A stretch of 64,000 nt of DNA from assembly GCA_964349835.1 (NCBI GenBank), contig CAYGID010000005.1, positions 1 to 64,000 of the forward strand, read 5' to 3'. The notes under the pieces were generated by a model. It saw nothing but the letters and a program-made list of their open reading frames with translations, was not told where the DNA came from and searched no databases. A program made the position numbers and the translations under genes. This document shows positions 50,630-60,203 of this stretch, piece by piece (the first letter of the stretch is position 1; every line of letters starts with the position of its first letter). This DNA comes from JAQVSH01 sp964349835. GTDB lineage: Bacteria > Bacteroidota > Bacteroidia > Bacteroidales > UBA4181.

Positions 50630-50637
50630 TACCTTTG
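50630..50637 (+). promoter_or_regulatory. Candidate -7 box for the 564-aa lipoprotein gene
   Basis: TACCTTTG on the plus strand, 21 bases before the start codon, is identical to the divergent box at 50577-50584. The two boxes are 45 bases apart, so the divergent promoters would share their upstream DNA. Confidence 0.5.
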
Positions 50638-50658
50638 ACTTAATTAAAAAATGGGTTC

Positions 50659-52353
50659 ATGAAAAAGAGTTTAATCCCCTTTGGTCTGTTTTTATTGGTG
50701 CTCTGTTTTCCTTTTGCAATGGTTTCGTGCCAAACCGATAATGTTTTGCGCGAAAAGAGCGATCCGTCGCCTCGCATTGTAAACATCATCAACTTTATCA
50801 GGGAGCTTGAGCCTCGCGATGAGAGAATCACCACCGAGGTGCTCTATGAAACGGTGGTGAGTCAGATAACCCTTCTCAAGCAGCTAAGTTTGCCTGCCAC
50901 CTTTTTGCTTCAGTACGATGCGCTGATAAATCCCAAATACCAAACGTTACTCAAAGAGGAGCAGGCGTCGGGTTTTGAGATTGGCGGCTGGTGGGAGATT
51001 ACCCAGCCCCATGTGGAGGCTGCCGGCATCACCTGGCGCGGACGCTACCCCTGGGACTGGCATGCCGATGTGGGTTTTGCCACCGGGTACAATCCCCAGG
51101 AACGAGAAAAACTGGTAGATGTTTACATGGCTAAGTTCAAAGAGATTTTTGGAAAATACCCTGCTTCGGTGGGTTCCTGGTTTATAGACGCACATACGCT
51201 CCGCTATATGTACGAAAAGTATGGTCTGTTGGCCTCATGCAACTGCAAAGATCAGGTGGGAACCGACGGCTATACCCTTTGGGGTGGTTACTGGAATCAG
51301 GCCTACTATCCGAGTAAAATTAATGCCTATATGCCGGCGCAAACCGAAGAGGGACAGATTCCTGTTCCCATCTTCAGGATGTTGGGCAGCGACCCCATTT
51401 ACCAGTATGAGAACGGCCTCGGAGGTCGGGTTCAGGGAGTGGAGTCGCTCGAACCTGTCTATCCGCGTAGCGGTGGCAGCCGGGGATGGGTGAGCTGGTT
51501 TTTGAAGACCCTGGTTGAAGAGCCTGCCCTGGCTTTTGGTTATACTCAGGCCGGACAAGAAAACTCCTTTACCTGGGGTGGTATGCAGAAGGGGTTGGAG
51601 ATGCAGTTCCCCATTCTTGCCAAGTTGGCCGGGGAGGGGAAGATCAGGGTGGAGACCCTGGCAGCCAGCGCAGCCTGGTTTAAAGAAAACTATCCGGTGA
51701 CCCCTGCTACGGCCGTTTCGGCCACCACCGACCCCCGCGATGCGGGAAGGAAATCGGTATGGTATAACAGCCGTTTTTTCAGAACAAATCTCTTCTGGCA
51801 GCGCGATTCCTTAGTGTTTAGAGATATCCATATCTTCAATGAGAACTTCAAGTCGGATTATCTCGATAAGGCCGGAAGTTCTAACCAGTGTGTCTATACC
51901 ACCCTTCCCCTTGTAGACGGTTTCATGTGGAGCAGTTCGCGGCAGCGTGCAGGTCTCCGCCTGATGCAGTTTAATGCCGATGGCACAACCACCGAACTCA
52001 CCGGCGAAGACCCCGTTGTAACAGAGTTGCTTGATTCAAAGTTGATGGTTGAATGGCCTCTGAAACAGGATTTTGGAACCCTTCGTATACTTTTTTCCGA
52101 AAAGGCTATCGAGGTTTCGCGTCGCGGAGGCAAACGGTCGCAAAAATGGGTTTTGGAGCTGCGTACCTCTTCGCGGGCGTCGTTGCCTTTTGCTGAGATT
52201 ACCGATCATCTCATTAAAGCCGTTCACAGCCAATTCCCCTTCGAGGTGACTGTAACTCCCGGATTGGTTTCGGCCGCCCCGGCGGGTAGCTCCGACTATG
52301 TGTTTAGGATTGCGCCCGAAAAGGAGCGAATCCTGATTCAGACACACCCCTAA
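50659..52353 (+). CDS. Uncharacterised lipoprotein with deacetylase-like barrel features
   Basis: A 564-residue lipoprotein (signal peptide, lipobox FAMVSC near residue 24). Residues ~40-330 alternate strand/helix; GFEIGGWWEI, YPWDWHADVGFATGYN and FGKYPASVGSWFIDAHTLRYMYEKYGL resemble the pattern of polysaccharide-deacetylase/glycoside-hydrolase barrels (acidic residues after strands, a late search-by-age helix). Histidines and tryptophans in WWEITQPH and DWHAD could be active-site residues. The C-terminal ~200 residues look beta-rich. I do not recognise the family, and the carbohydrate-active idea is inference. It stands alone, divergent from the epimerase. Confidence 0.6.
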   Translation: MKKSLIPFGLFLLVLCFPFAMVSCQTDNVLREKSDPSPRIVNIINFIRELEPRDERITTEVLYETVVSQITLLKQLSLPATFLLQYDALINPKYQTLLKEEQASGFEIGGWWEITQPHVEAAGITWRGRYPWDWHADVGFATGYNPQEREKLVDVYMAKFKEIFGKYPASVGSWFIDAHTLRYMYEKYGLLASCNCKDQVGTDGYTLWGGYWNQAYYPSKINAYMPAQTEEGQIPVPIFRMLGSDPIYQYENGLGGRVQGVESLEPVYPRSGGSRGWVSWFLKTLVEEPALAFGYTQAGQENSFTWGGMQKGLEMQFPILAKLAGEGKIRVETLAASAAWFKENYPVTPATAVSATTDPRDAGRKSVWYNSRFFRTNLFWQRDSLVFRDIHIFNENFKSDYLDKAGSSNQCVYTTLPLVDGFMWSSSRQRAGLRLMQFNADGTTTELTGEDPVVTELLDSKLMVEWPLKQDFGTLRILFSEKAIEVSRRGGKRSQKWVLELRTSSRASLPFAEITDHLIKAVHSQFPFEVTVTPGLVSAAPAGSSDYVFRIAPEKERILIQTHP

Positions 52354-52449
52354 ACATTCGGTCATCTATCTGAAATTGTTGGTTAGCTGACTCCCTTCGG
52401 CGATAGTTCCGTGGGTTCGTTATTGTATATTGATATATCTAAGTTGGAA

Positions 52450-53901
52450 ATGAGAGTATCCTCTTTGTTTTCGGGTTTGTTGCTACTTCTGCCTGCTCTG
52501 GTTCTGGCCCAACCGGGCGGAGCAACCCCGCTCACCCTTGAACAGGCGGCCGGTTTGATGCTACAGAATCATCCCGAACTCCGGGCACTCCGGATGGAGG
52601 AGGAGGCTGCCGATTATGCATTTCGAGCCACGGCCGGCCTGCGTCTGCCCTCCCTGTCGGTTACGGCACTCTACGCCTATCTGCCCAACGATCTTGCGGC
52701 CGATTTAAACCCCCTTAAACCACAGGTTTCAGGAGCCATCGGGTCGTTTCTGCCTTCGCTTCCCCCTTCATTGGCTGAATCGTTACTGCCTGCAGTTTCG
52801 CCCAAAATTGCCGAAATGATGGCAAAAGATTGGAAGATAACCCTGCAGGAGAACCAGATGGGAATTGTGGGTTCGGTGTTAACGTTTCCTATCTATACAG
52901 GAGGAAAAATCGGCGTAGCACGGAGGGCGGCCCGACTTAAGCTCGATGCGGCCGGCCTGAAGGGAACGCAACAGCTAAACAGTCTCTATTCGCAGCTGAT
53001 TGAGCGGTATTACGGGCTGCTACTGGCCAGTGAGGTGCTGGAGGTGCGAAAGGAGGTTCTTAAAGCGATGAGGCAACATCTGCACGATGCTGCGCTGCTC
53101 GAGGCCAACGGGGCAATTGCCCGGGGCGAAAAACTCTATGCCGAATCGGTAGTGGCCGAGGCCGAAAAAGAGGTCACCAAAGCCGAACTTACCCTGCGGT
53201 CGATCCAAAGGGTCATGCAGAATATTCTTTACACCTCCGGAAACTGGACGCCGGTGTCGCCCCTTTTTGTTCTGGATGCCTCGGATAGCTTGCCCCGTTT
53301 TTTGGCCGATGCTATGGCGCATAATCCCTTGCTGAAACAGGTGGAGTTGCAGGCACAGCTGGCCGGCGAGGGGGTAAAACTTCATAGGGCCGATTATCTG
53401 CCGCAGGTAGCCGTTACCGGCATGGCCCGACTGGCCGATTACCAACTGATGAACGGCATGCCTCGTTGGGTAGCCGGTGCCGGACTAAAAATGAATCTGT
53501 TCGACGGTTTCCAACGCGAAAACCGATACAAGGAGGCCAAAGCAAAGGTTCGGCAGGTAGAGGCGGTTTTGGAGCAGGCTGCCGACAATGTTGAAACGCT
53601 GGTCGAAAAGCTCTATCTCGACATGCATTCGGAGGCTCTGCAACTCCCTGCGCTGGAGTCGGCGCTCGCCTTTGCACGGGAGTACCTGCGCATGAAGGAG
53701 ATGTTGTTTGCAGAGGGAGCCGCTACCTCGATCGATGTGGTAGATGCGCGCCTGAATGTGGCCCGGTTGCAAATAGAGAGGCTTCAGGCCGCCTACCGTT
53801 TTGATCTGTTGCTGGCTAAGCTGCTTGAGGCATGCGGCCAAAGTACCGAATTCGTTTCTTATAGCCGTCAGCCCGGTGTAACGGCTGTAATGATTGATTA
53901 A
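52450..53901 (+). CDS. TolC-family outer membrane efflux protein
   Basis: A 483-residue outer-membrane channel. ATG 52450 starts a signal peptide (MRVSSLFSGLLLLLPALVLAQ). The two TolC repeats are visible: LTLEQAAGLMLQNHPELRALR in the first half and LADAMAHNPLLKQVELQAQLAGEGVKLHRADYLP in the second, with long coiled helices between. It opens a four-gene export cassette (TolC, HlyD-like adaptor, two ABC-2 permeases), all on one strand with short gaps. Confidence 0.93.
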   Translation: MRVSSLFSGLLLLLPALVLAQPGGATPLTLEQAAGLMLQNHPELRALRMEEEAADYAFRATAGLRLPSLSVTALYAYLPNDLAADLNPLKPQVSGAIGSFLPSLPPSLAESLLPAVSPKIAEMMAKDWKITLQENQMGIVGSVLTFPIYTGGKIGVARRAARLKLDAAGLKGTQQLNSLYSQLIERYYGLLLASEVLEVRKEVLKAMRQHLHDAALLEANGAIARGEKLYAESVVAEAEKEVTKAELTLRSIQRVMQNILYTSGNWTPVSPLFVLDASDSLPRFLADAMAHNPLLKQVELQAQLAGEGVKLHRADYLPQVAVTGMARLADYQLMNGMPRWVAGAGLKMNLFDGFQRENRYKEAKAKVRQVEAVLEQAADNVETLVEKLYLDMHSEALQLPALESALAFAREYLRMKEMLFAEGAATSIDVVDARLNVARLQIERLQAAYRFDLLLAKLLEACGQSTEFVSYSRQPGVTAVMID

Positions 53902-53926
53902 CTATTCTTGTTTTCAGGTTTGAATC

Positions 53927-54907
53927 ATGAAAAAGAAGTTTGTTATTGGAAGTACGATCACCTTTCTGGTGCTCATTTTGTTTGGCAGCCTGGTATTCTG
54001 GAGTACCCGAAAGGAGGAGTTGCCTCTTTTACAGGGGCAGGTGGAGGTGCGCAGTATAAAAATCTCTTCGAAATTGGCCGGGCGGCTCGACACGCTGCTG
54101 GTGCGCAGAGGAGAGAAGGTAACTGCAGGCCAGCTGCTGTTTGTGCTGGCCACTCCCGAGGTGGAGGCAAAGTTGCATCAGGCCCAAGCGGCCAGGAGAG
54201 CAGCCTCCGCCCAACAGAGCAAAGCGGTTAGCGGAGCCAGGGCACAGGAGGTGGAGGCAGCCCGTAGTCTGTGGCTGAAGGCACAGGCCGGATACGAACT
54301 GGCCGAAAAAAGTTTTGTAAGGGTTAAAAATCTTTATGAAGCGGGGGTGGTTTCGGCACAAAAATTCGATGAAGCACAGGCCAATCTGAAGTCGATGGAG
54401 AGCTCCGTTCAGGCGGCAAATGCGCAATACGCAATGGCCTTGGAGGGCGCGCGGCATGAGGACAAATCGGCTGCCGCCGCATTGGTAGAGCAGGCTTCGG
54501 GTGTGGTTTCGGAGGTGACCTCCTTTTTGGCCGATGCCCGTCAGGTTTCGCCCATCAACGGCGAAGTCTCCTCTCTGATTGCAGAGGAGGGAGAGTTGGT
54601 GGGGTCGGGTTATCCTGTGCTCACCCTTCTTGACATGACCGATATGTGGGTCACCTTCCATATCCGCGAAGATCTGCTGCCCGGCATCGAGCCAGGCACG
54701 CTCCTGTCGGGATATGTTCCGGCCCTCGACACGACGCTAAAATTTAAGGTCGATTTTATGGCCGTTGAGGCCGATTTTGCCACATGGACCTCCACAGGCA
54801 ACCGGGGTGGTTTCGATGTGAGATCGTTCGAGGTGCAGGCTCGTCCCGAGAATCCTGTAACGGGCCTTCGCCCCGGTATGTCGGTGGTGGTAAGCCGACC
54901 ACAATAG
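53927..54907 (+). CDS. HlyD-family membrane fusion protein
   Basis: A 326-residue periplasmic adaptor. One N-terminal membrane helix (FVIGSTITFLVLILFGSLVFW) precedes the lipoyl-like half-domain (VRSIKISSKLAGRLDTLLVRRGEKVTAGQLL), a long alpha hairpin with many Ala/Gln (roughly residues 80-180) and the second lipoyl half (SPINGEVSSLIAEEGELVGSGYP). The C-terminal beta domain ends PVTGLRPGMSVVV. It bridges the TolC-type channel and the permeases that follow. Confidence 0.93.
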   Translation: MKKKFVIGSTITFLVLILFGSLVFWSTRKEELPLLQGQVEVRSIKISSKLAGRLDTLLVRRGEKVTAGQLLFVLATPEVEAKLHQAQAARRAASAQQSKAVSGARAQEVEAARSLWLKAQAGYELAEKSFVRVKNLYEAGVVSAQKFDEAQANLKSMESSVQAANAQYAMALEGARHEDKSAAAALVEQASGVVSEVTSFLADARQVSPINGEVSSLIAEEGELVGSGYPVLTLLDMTDMWVTFHIREDLLPGIEPGTLLSGYVPALDTTLKFKVDFMAVEADFATWTSTGNRGGFDVRSFEVQARPENPVTGLRPGMSVVVSRPQ

Positions 54908-54917
54908 AGGATTTGGA

Positions 54918-56096
54918 ATGAGCAGCCGGATTGATGCTTTTCTGTTTTCGCTGAAGCGGGAGATTGCCCTCTTTGCCCGTTCCAGGATCTTTCTCCTGCT
55001 CTCCCTGCTATTGCCGATTTTCTCCTTTTTCCTCTTTTTTGCACTCTTTGGCAACGGGGTAGCGCGCGAACTACCCGTAGCCCTATACGATGCCGATCGT
55101 ACCCCCCTCTCACGCAAATTGGCGGGCATGATAGATGCAACCCCCACGGTTGCCATTGCCATGCACTGTTCGAGCCTGGCAGAGGCGAGGGTGTTGCTCG
55201 AAAAGGGGCGGGTAGAGGCTGTGGTTGAGATTCCGCCTTATCTCGAAAAGTCGGTTCTACGGGGCGATCCGATTGATGTTTCACTTCAGGTAAGTGGCCT
55301 GAGCATCATTAAAGGGAGCCTGATTACCCGCGATATCCGTACGGCAGTGGCCACCTTTTCTTCGGGCATTCAGATTCAGAGCCTTGTAAAGAGAGGTATG
55401 TCGCCCGAGGTGGCCTACACCCGCATGATGCCTGTTACCTTCGACAAACACATCCTCTTTAATCCCTGGCTCAGCTACACTTTTTACCTGTTACCCGCCT
55501 TTTTGTCGCTGATGCTCCTCATGTTTGTAACCCTTGTCACCATCTTTACCGTTGGGGTCGAACTCAAAAATGGCACAGCCGGCGCGTGGCTCGCGGGGGC
55601 CGGCTATCATGTTTCGGCGGCACTCTTCGGGAAACTTTTTCCCTACACCGTGATTTTTAGTATACTGTCGGTGGGTATGCATACACTGACCACCTTTTGG
55701 GCAGGAGTGCCCCTGCAGGGAAGTGCCCCTATGCTCTTTGTTTCTACCTTCCTTCTCATTACCGCCTATCAGAGTGTGGGATGTGTAATTGTGGCGCTCT
55801 CGGCCAACATGCGGCTGGCTCTTTCGCTGGGTGGCGGATATTCGGTGCTGGCCTTCTCCTTCTCGGGGCTTACCTTTCCGGCCATGGCCATGGATCTGCC
55901 CGCCCGGATAGCCGGAAATCTCTTTCCCTTTACCCATTACTTGCAAATCTGGATGGATCAGGCGTTACGAGGAGCCGCCCCTCACCATTCGGTGGGTTCG
56001 CTCTTGGTACTCGTTGTCTTCTCTTTGCTTTTTGTGCTTTGCCTTGGTCGGCTTAAAACCGTTTTGACAGATGAAAAATATTGGGGTGCTTCATAG
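54918..56096 (+). CDS. ABC-2 type transporter permease
   Basis: A 392-residue membrane protein with the ABC-2 layout: one N-terminal helix (IFLLLSLLLPIFSFFLFFALFG), a large extracytoplasmic domain (~residues 45-185, beginning LPVALYDADRTPLSRKLAGMIDA) and a C-terminal bundle of about five helices. It is paired with a second permease whose gene overlaps by 26 bases, so they probably form a heterodimer. No ATPase gene is in the cassette. Confidence 0.9.
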   Translation: MSSRIDAFLFSLKREIALFARSRIFLLLSLLLPIFSFFLFFALFGNGVARELPVALYDADRTPLSRKLAGMIDATPTVAIAMHCSSLAEARVLLEKGRVEAVVEIPPYLEKSVLRGDPIDVSLQVSGLSIIKGSLITRDIRTAVATFSSGIQIQSLVKRGMSPEVAYTRMMPVTFDKHILFNPWLSYTFYLLPAFLSLMLLMFVTLVTIFTVGVELKNGTAGAWLAGAGYHVSAALFGKLFPYTVIFSILSVGMHTLTTFWAGVPLQGSAPMLFVSTFLLITAYQSVGCVIVALSANMRLALSLGGGYSVLAFSFSGLTFPAMAMDLPARIAGNLFPFTHYLQIWMDQALRGAAPHHSVGSLLVLVVFSLLFVLCLGRLKTVLTDEKYWGAS

Positions 56097-57273
56097 GTCG
56101 GCGAGGGAGGTGATTGCCTACGAAACCCGCTTCATTCTGCGCGATCCGGGGGTGATTCTGATCCTCTTTGGAGCCGTATTTCTCTATGCCACACTCTATT
56201 CGTATGTCTACAAAAACGAAGTGGTGCGCAATCTGCCCGTGGCAGTGATCGACCGCGACGGCACCCCCTCGAGCCGTGCTATGCTCCGCATGCTCGATGC
56301 TACCCAGAATCTGCAGGTTACTGCCTCGCCCTCCTCGATGCAGGAGGCCGAAGCGTTGTTGATGAGCCGCCATATTTACGGCATCTTTTTTCTACCTCCC
56401 AACTACGAAAAGAGTCTTCTGCGCGGCGAAAAGGTGGTGATTCCTTTTTACGTGGATGCCGGATATTTTCTTATGTACCGACAGATCTTTTCGGATGCGG
56501 TGGGGGCCATCGGTACCATGGGGGCAAAGGTAGAATTGCAGCAACTGCTGGCCGGTGGAGCCTCTCTTCCGGTGGCAGAGACCCTTCGTGAACCGGTTAC
56601 CCTTTCGGTTTCGACCCTCTACAATCGTAGCCTGGGGTATGGCACCTTTCTAATACCGATTGTGCTGATAGTGATTCTTCAACAGACTTTGCTCATGAGC
56701 CTGGGGTTGATTGGCGGCACCTGGCGTGAACGCGATCTCTATAGGCAGATCAGAAGGGGCGGTGCCGATGCAGCCCCTCTGGGGCTTGTTGTGCTGGCAA
56801 GAGCGCTACCCTATCTCTTGGCGCACACCGTGTCGATTGCTTATCTGCTGTTTGTGCACTATCCTCTCTTTGACCTGCCTGCTTACGGTAACCCCTTCGA
56901 CCTGATGCTACTCTTTCTCCCTTTTCTTTTGGGATCCATATTTTTGGGCATCACCCTCTCTACCTTTTTCCGTTTCAGAGAGAACGCCCTGCTCTTTCTC
57001 TTTTTTCTCTCCATTCCCATTTTGATGATGAGCGGTTGGTCGGTTCCCGATGCATGTTTCCCTCAATGGCTGGTTTCGCTCTCAAAGATTTTTCCCAGCA
57101 CTCCGGGTATACACGCTTTTCTTCGGTTACAGACGGCAGGTGTCGATTTGAGTATGGTTCGCGAGGCCTACCTTCATTTGTGGCTACTGGCAGGTATATA
57201 CTATCTTACCGCTTGCGCCGGCATGTATAGGCTCATCAGGAGCCAAAAGATTACAGCCCTCCCAAACGGTTAA
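56071..57273 (+). CDS. ABC-2 type transporter permease
   Basis: A 400-residue paralogue of the preceding gene with the same topology: first helix (VILILFGAVFLYATLYSYVY), a periplasmic domain starting LPVAVIDRDGTPSSRAMLRMLDA, and a five-helix C-terminal bundle. The start lies 26 bases inside the upstream gene. Its stop region overlaps the convergent nuoN stop region by 23 bases. Substrate is unknown; YhiI/YbhR-like drug or lipid exporters have this architecture. Confidence 0.9.
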   Translation: MKNIGVLHRSAREVIAYETRFILRDPGVILILFGAVFLYATLYSYVYKNEVVRNLPVAVIDRDGTPSSRAMLRMLDATQNLQVTASPSSMQEAEALLMSRHIYGIFFLPPNYEKSLLRGEKVVIPFYVDAGYFLMYRQIFSDAVGAIGTMGAKVELQQLLAGGASLPVAETLREPVTLSVSTLYNRSLGYGTFLIPIVLIVILQQTLLMSLGLIGGTWRERDLYRQIRRGGADAAPLGLVVLARALPYLLAHTVSIAYLLFVHYPLFDLPAYGNPFDLMLLFLPFLLGSIFLGITLSTFFRFRENALLFLFFLSIPILMMSGWSVPDACFPQWLVSLSKIFPSTPGIHAFLRLQTAGVDLSMVREAYLHLWLLAGIYYLTACAGMYRLIRSQKITALPNG

Positions 57274-58675
57274 TTAACGCGAATACCTGCGGGAAAAAAC
57301 CCAGCAGAAGAATGGCTGCGGTGGCGGCCAGCAGCGAAGCGCGGTTCCAGTTGTCGGTACGAATTGCGGGAATTTGTGCCTCACCGGCATGCAGGAACAT
57401 GGCCTTTACGATAAGCAGGTAGTAATAGAGCGAGATGATGGTATTTAGCAGGGCAAAAAAGACAAGCAGAAACTGACCTTCTCGGGCTACAGCGATAAAG
57501 CTGAAGATCTTGCTGAAAAAACCTGCGGTGGGCGGAATTCCGGCCAGCGAAAAGAGGGCAATCATCATCACCAGACTCAGGCGGGGGTTGGTTCGGTAGA
57601 GTCCTTTGTATTGGTTTAGCTCTATCATTCCGGTTTGGCTCTCAATGGCAGTTAAGACCCCGAACGCGGCAAAATTGGAGAAGAGATAGGCCAGCAGATA
57701 GTAAACGGTAGAGACCATACCTTCGGGGGTGCCGGCCAGCACACCTAAGAGCAGATAGCCCGCCTGTGATATTGAGGAGAAGGCAAAGAAGCGTTTGAGG
57801 TTCTGCTGGCGCAAAGCAAACAGATTGCCCAGCGTAATGGTTAGCAGGATGAGCCACCAGAGCAGCTGCTGCCATATGGCGGCAAGCGGTTGGAACACCT
57901 CGCACAGTACAATCATCAGCACAAAAGCGGCCGCACCTTTCGACACCACAGAGAGGTAGCTCATCACTGCAATCGGAGCACCCTGATATACATCGGCAGT
58001 CCAGAGATGAAAGGGGGCAATGGAGATCTTGAAAAAGAGGCCTGCCATAAAAAAGGCCATTCCCAGCAGCACAGGTGCCTGGCGAGTGACCGCTCCTGCC
58101 ATATCGGCATAGTAGAGCGAGCCCGAGGCACCGTAGAGGTAGGAGAGTCCAAACAGCAGGATGGCAGAGGCAAATACCGACGAGAGAATATACTTGGCCG
58201 AAGCCTCGACAGCCTCATTACGGGTTTTTTCAATGGCAATCAACGTGGCCAGGGGAACCGATGCCAACTCGATTCCGATGTAAAACACCATAAAGTGTTG
58301 TGCCGAGATCATCAAATACATGCCCAGCAGCGTAAATAGCGTGATCAGATAAAACTCTCCTCTTCGGATGGCCGTTTCGGGCGTCTTTAGCCAGGTGGCT
58401 GCCTGCATAAACATAAAAAGCACCCCCACATTGAGCAGATTCTTTACAAAAAGCCTCATTCCGCTTGAAACATACATCCCTCCGAATGCGGAACCTTCGG
58501 GTGTGATAAAAAATGTGGAGAGCGTAAAGAGAGCCCAAAGGGAGCATACCAGCGTATGGTAGTGTGTCTGCTGCCTCTCCGATGCAAAGAGGTCGAACAG
58601 AAACAGCAATACAATAATCACGGCCAGCGAAAGCTCGTGACCCATCAGTAAAAGATTATCGAGGTAGGAGGTCAT
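57251..58675 (-). CDS. nuoN: NADH-quinone oxidoreductase subunit N
   Basis: A 474-residue antiporter-like subunit of Complex I with about 14 membrane helices. Conserved features are the broken helix region GMAFFMAGLFFKISIAPFHLWTADVYQGAP, with the lysine used in proton transfer, and FFAFSSISQAGYLLLG. It is the last gene of the visible nuo series and follows nuoM by 18 bases. It converges on the ABC-2 permease gene. Confidence 0.97.
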   Translation of the reverse strand: MTSYLDNLLLMGHELSLAVIIVLLFLFDLFASERQQTHYHTLVCSLWALFTLSTFFITPEGSAFGGMYVSSGMRLFVKNLLNVGVLFMFMQAATWLKTPETAIRRGEFYLITLFTLLGMYLMISAQHFMVFYIGIELASVPLATLIAIEKTRNEAVEASAKYILSSVFASAILLFGLSYLYGASGSLYYADMAGAVTRQAPVLLGMAFFMAGLFFKISIAPFHLWTADVYQGAPIAVMSYLSVVSKGAAAFVLMIVLCEVFQPLAAIWQQLLWWLILLTITLGNLFALRQQNLKRFFAFSSISQAGYLLLGVLAGTPEGMVSTVYYLLAYLFSNFAAFGVLTAIESQTGMIELNQYKGLYRTNPRLSLVMMIALFSLAGIPPTAGFFSKIFSFIAVAREGQFLLVFFALLNTIISLYYYLLIVKAMFLHAGEAQIPAIRTDNWNRASLLAATAAILLLGFFPQVFALINRLGGL

Positions 58676-58693
58676 GATTGGCAGGAACTGGGG

Positions 58694-60187
58694 TTAAAAG
58701 CTAAAGTGAGGAGCCAGCATGGGAACTACACTTTGCCGGATGAGGTCGGAGAGGGCCAGAGGGGCCACTCCAATGGCTATGATGCAGGTGAGTAGTATGA
58801 GCACGGGAAGTTTCTCGTGCCAAAGCGCGTCGGAAAGATGCAGGGCAGCGTCGGAATGGGCCGGTCCGAAAAGGATCTTTCCCACCACTCGCAGAATATA
58901 AACAGCCGTGATTACAATTGAGGTACAGGCAATAATGGTAAAGATGCGGTGAAACAGATCGTTGTGAGCGAAGGCTCCGAAAAAGATAGTCATTTCGGCC
59001 ACGAAGCCGCTGAATCCGGGCAGTCCGAGCGAAGCAAGACCGGCCAGCAGGTAAGCTACCGCCAAAAAGGGCATCACCTTCATTAATCCCGACAATTCGC
59101 GGATATCGCGGGTGTGGGTTCGGCCGTAAATCATACCAATCAGTGCAAAAAAGAGGGCGGTCATCAACCCGTGCGATAGCATCTGCAAAACGGCACCCGT
59201 CATGGCAGTTTGGTTATACATCAGGATAGCAAAGAGTACAAGACCGCAGTGGCTTACCGAAGAGTAGGCGTTGATATATTTCAGGTCGTTCTGCACCAGG
59301 GCGCCAAAAGCGCCGTACACCACACTGATGCCGGTAAGGGTAATAAAGAGGGTCGACCAGTAGGCTGCCCCTTCGGGCATCAGGAAGATAGCTACCCTAA
59401 AACAACCGTAACCTCCCAACTTCATGAGGACACCGGCGTGCAGCATAGAGACTGCGGTGGGAGCCGAAGCATGGCCATCGGGCGACCAGGTGTGGAAGGG
59501 GAAGAGGGCGCCCAGCACGCCAAATCCCAAAAAGGTAAGGGGAAAGAAGATCTTTTGCGCAGCGAAGGGGAGGGTACGCTCTGCAATCTCGGTGAGGTTC
59601 ATGGAGAGCTCGCCGGTGGGCGATTCGGCCGAGAAATAGATGCCCAGGATACCCACCAGCAGAAAGGCCGATCCGGCCATCAGCATCAGGGTTAGTTTCA
59701 TGGCCGCATATTCGCGTCGGCCGCTTCCCCAAACTCCAATCAGGAGATACATGGGGATGAGGGCCAGTTCGTAAAAGAGAAACATGGTAAAGAGGTCGAG
59801 CGAAATAAAAAAGCCGAACACTCCGGTTGTCAACAGCAAATACCACATGAAATACTCTTTGGTGAGCGGCTCCATATTCCACGACACAAACACTCCCGTT
59901 AAGACAATCACCGACGAAAGGAGAATCATCACCACCGAAATGGCATCGACACCCACCGAATAGCCTATTTGCAGCGGCTCATACCAGATGGTACTGGCGG
60001 TAAAGAGCATGGGTAAAGAGTTGGTTTCTCTTTCTTGGAGGTAGGCAAAGAGGAGTACCGTGGCGCCGAGAGTTAAAAGGAGCGATCCCGATACCATTAC
60101 GGTGCGGATGGCCGCCCTGCTGTGGCAGAGCAACAGCGCCAACATCATGAGCACCGGGATACATACAAAAAAGGAGAGACTGTTCAT
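58694..60187 (-). CDS. nuoM: NADH-quinone oxidoreductase subunit M
   Basis: A 497-residue NuoM. ALIPMYLLIGVWGSGRREYAA, then FPFHTWSPDGHASAPTAVSMLHAGVLMKLGGYG (the proton-channel segment with conserved Lys and His) and LKYINAYSSVSHCGLVLF are typical. It lies between nuoL (16 bases) and nuoN (18 bases). Confidence 0.98.
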   Translation of the reverse strand: MNSLSFFVCIPVLMMLALLLCHSRAAIRTVMVSGSLLLTLGATVLLFAYLQERETNSLPMLFTASTIWYEPLQIGYSVGVDAISVVMILLSSVIVLTGVFVSWNMEPLTKEYFMWYLLLTTGVFGFFISLDLFTMFLFYELALIPMYLLIGVWGSGRREYAAMKLTLMLMAGSAFLLVGILGIYFSAESPTGELSMNLTEIAERTLPFAAQKIFFPLTFLGFGVLGALFPFHTWSPDGHASAPTAVSMLHAGVLMKLGGYGCFRVAIFLMPEGAAYWSTLFITLTGISVVYGAFGALVQNDLKYINAYSSVSHCGLVLFAILMYNQTAMTGAVLQMLSHGLMTALFFALIGMIYGRTHTRDIRELSGLMKVMPFLAVAYLLAGLASLGLPGFSGFVAEMTIFFGAFAHNDLFHRIFTIIACTSIVITAVYILRVVGKILFGPAHSDAALHLSDALWHEKLPVLILLTCIIAIGVAPLALSDLIRQSVVPMLAPHFSF

Positions 60188-60203
60188 TTTACTTCGGTTT
60201 GCT

